In this document: one piece after another, positions 5,964 through 6,990 of the stretch
How the letters are laid out: each line of letters starts with the position of its first letter
Position numbering within the stretch: the first letter of the stretch is position 1
Source of the DNA: Algoriphagus sp.
Lineage (GTDB): Bacteria > Bacteroidota > Bacteroidia > Cytophagales > Cyclobacteriaceae
DNA: 6,990 nucleotides
Assembly (NCBI GenBank): GCA_023255285.1
Contig: JALRIY010000118.1
Span: 1-6,990, forward strand
Reading direction: 5' to 3'
Made by a program: the position numbers and the translations under genes
The notes under the pieces: generated by a model
The model's database searches: none
What the model saw: only the letters and a program-made list of their open reading frames with translations
What the model was told of the DNA's origin: nothing

Positions 5964-5983
5964 AAGCAGTTAAAGGTTTCTAA
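5960..5983 (-). terminator. Hairpin between convergent transcription units
   Basis: TTAGAAGC (5960-5967) pairs with GTTTCTAA (5976-5983), with one G-T pair and an 8-nt loop. Read on the minus strand, the stem is followed directly by TTTTC, giving a weak intrinsic terminator for the oxidoreductase and membrane-protein unit. On the plus strand no T-run follows. The left arm includes the TAG stop of the solenoid gene. The stem is AT-rich and short, so confidence is limited. Confidence 0.35.
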
Positions 5984-5985
5984 AA

Positions 5986-6477
5986 TTAGTAAGTAGGCCG
6001 GGAAATTTCGATAAGAAGTTCTCGGTCTTGTTTTTTTAACTTTAGCAAACGCATCATCCGGTCGGGACTAGGCTTACCTAAAGAGAAAAACACCAGTGTG
6101 AGTGCAAACAAAACCACAAACCCAGGATTGGAGCTGAAAAGAAGACCCAAGCTACTTGCAACAGAAACTCCCATCAAAAGAAAAAAACGCAGTTTTGTTG
6201 CTACTAGGTAGGTAACTATTTTTTCTGATAGCTCCTCTTGATGCAATGCAACTTTGATCTGACGATGAAATAGAAAGTAATGAACCAACAAAAGCAATCC
6301 CCCAGCTCCGAGTACCGTTACCTGTCCTGAGAAAGACAGCTCCGGCAAACTTCCCCCTAATGTTCCAGATTGCTCGTAGAGGTAAATGATTCCAAACAAC
6401 GGCAATGCAATCAGAAGCAGAAGTAGTGTAAGTTGTTCTGTACGACGATAGGACGCACGTAATTTTTCAAGATCCAT
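5986..6477 (-). CDS. Four-helix membrane protein, function unknown
   Basis: I choose ATG at 6477 (163 residues, beginning MDLEKLRASYRRTEQL). The frame could open at a TTG at 6492, but that would overlap the upstream stop and add only five residues. Probable membrane helices are at about 16-35 (LTLLLLLIALPLFGIIYLYE), 52-70 (VTVLGAGGLLLLVHYFLFH), 96-114 (LRFFLLMGVSVASSLGLLF) and 117-133 (NPGFVVLFALTLVFFSLGK). Both termini are basic and charged, so they are probably cytoplasmic, with a charged central loop (RQIKVALHQEELSEKI). No heme-ligand pairs, cysteines or known catalytic motifs stand out, and I do not recognise the family. It begins 7 nt after the stop of the oxidoreductase gene, so the two are very likely co-transcribed. 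It could be a membrane partner of that enzyme or simply share its promoter. Confidence 0.8.
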   Translation of the reverse strand: MDLEKLRASYRRTEQLTLLLLLIALPLFGIIYLYEQSGTLGGSLPELSFSGQVTVLGAGGLLLLVHYFLFHRQIKVALHQEELSEKIVTYLVATKLRFFLLMGVSVASSLGLLFSSNPGFVVLFALTLVFFSLGKPSPDRMMRLLKLKKQDRELLIEISRPTY

Positions 6478-6484
6478 GGCACAA

Positions 6485-6990
6485 TTATTCAATAGTCACG
6501 TGAATACCCTCCGATATAGGCCTAGAAACGCAGCATAGGACGTAGCCATCGGCCACCTCTTTTTCGCTCAAACCAGCATCTTCGTCCATTTTGACCTCGC
6601 CGGCACTCAATCGACCACGGCAAGCTGTACAAAGCCCACTTTGACAGCTGTAAGGCATGTTTAATCCAGCAGCAAGTCCCGCTTCAAGGATGGTTTTTCC
6701 AGGTCCCACGGCCACAAGGTGCGTTTCACCCTCCAATGAAATACGGACGTCTCGTGAGAGGACGCCTGCTGTAAGGCCTGCTTTGGCATCCGCCTGAGCC
6801 TGTGCAGCAGCAGCGGAGTAAAAGCTCTCGCTATGGATTCGCTCTGGGGACACGGCAAGCTCTTTCAATACCTGCTGAGCCGTCTGCATAAGCCCATCAG
6901 GTCCACAGATAAAGTATTCTTCCTGGTAGTCCGGTTCCACTTCAGCCTCGCCAAAAAGATCTTTCAACGCGGCTGCAGTGAGTCTACCCC
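6485..6990 (-). CDS. PaaE-type FAD/NAD(P)-dependent oxidoreductase with C-terminal 2Fe-2S domain (5' part missing)
   Basis: The frame is open to the window edge, and the visible protein is the C-terminal 168 residues (starting GRLTAAALKDLFGE). The GRL segment and YFICGPDGLMQTAQQVLKEL are the end of a ferredoxin-NADP reductase-like NAD(P)-binding domain, where CGPxxxM contacts the nicotinamide dinucleotide. An Ala-rich linker (SAAAAQAQADAKAGLTAG) leads to a plant-type ferredoxin domain with NMPYSCQSGLCTACRGRLSAGEV and YVLCCVSRP, giving the C-x4-C-x2-C-x29-C cluster motif. This order matches PaaE and related reductases that pass electrons from NAD(P)H through FAD to 2Fe-2S and then to an oxygenase or other acceptor. 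Full members are about 340-360 residues, so about half, including the FAD domain, lies outside. No phenylacetate genes are visible, so the partner is unknown and a paaE symbol is not justified. The TTG at 6967 is an internal Leu codon, not a start. Confidence 0.92.
   Translation of the reverse strand, partial: GRLTAAALKDLFGEAEVEPDYQEEYFICGPDGLMQTAQQVLKELAVSPERIHSESFYSAAAAQAQADAKAGLTAGVLSRDVRISLEGETHLVAVGPGKTILEAGLAAGLNMPYSCQSGLCTACRGRLSAGEVKMDEDAGLSEKEVADGYVLCCVSRPISEGIHVTIE

Noticed and set aside
6478..6492. TTG start extending the four-helix membrane protein by five residues
   Set aside because: ATG at 6477 gives a normal start just after the upstream stop, and the extension has no supporting feature.

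Overview
The window looks like ordinary chromosomal sequence from a Bacteroidota bacterium, probably of the Cytophagales/Cyclobacteriaceae type; the lineage is inference. The evidence is the near absence of Shine-Dalgarno sequences, AT-rich start regions, promoter candidates of the Bacteroidota TAnnTTTG type, and an ECF sigma gene followed by a membrane-anchored presumptive anti-sigma gene and envelope proteins. No tRNA, rRNA, CRISPR array, insertion sequence or phage gene was seen.

Layout. (1) Positions 1-279, minus strand: the N-terminal two thirds of an EVE-domain protein, cut by the window edge. (2) A 139-bp divergent intergenic region with a promoter candidate and two palindromes. (3) 419-2119, plus: a PolX-family protein that appears to start at TTG. 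Its C-terminal PHP phosphoesterase domain is complete, but its polymerase active site looks dead. (4) 2193-2480, plus: a small three-helix membrane protein of unknown function behind a good promoter candidate. (5) 2605-5963, plus: a compact four-gene operon of ECF sigma factor, single-pass membrane protein (probable anti-sigma), secreted protein with a predicted outer-membrane beta-barrel, and secreted DUF4097-like beta-solenoid with an exact 18-residue repeat. (6) 5986-6990, minus, convergent with the operon: a flavin/2Fe-2S oxidoreductase of the PaaE type (N-terminus beyond the window), followed 7 nt later by a four-helix membrane protein of unknown function.

How the genes may work together. 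The sigma and anti-sigma genes overlap by 8 nt and the next two genes follow at 33 and 13 nt, so the four are probably co-transcribed. The simplest model is a self-regulated envelope-response unit: the membrane protein holds the sigma factor, and release induces the barrel and solenoid proteins. The PolX-like protein probably acts in base-excision or end-processing repair through its PHP domain rather than as a polymerase. The oxidoreductase and its membrane neighbour may form an electron-transfer pair, but only adjacency supports that.

The points most worth a second look are the degenerate Pol X active site beside an intact PHP domain, and the sigma/anti-sigma/barrel/solenoid operon. I see nothing that is clearly a wholly new system.
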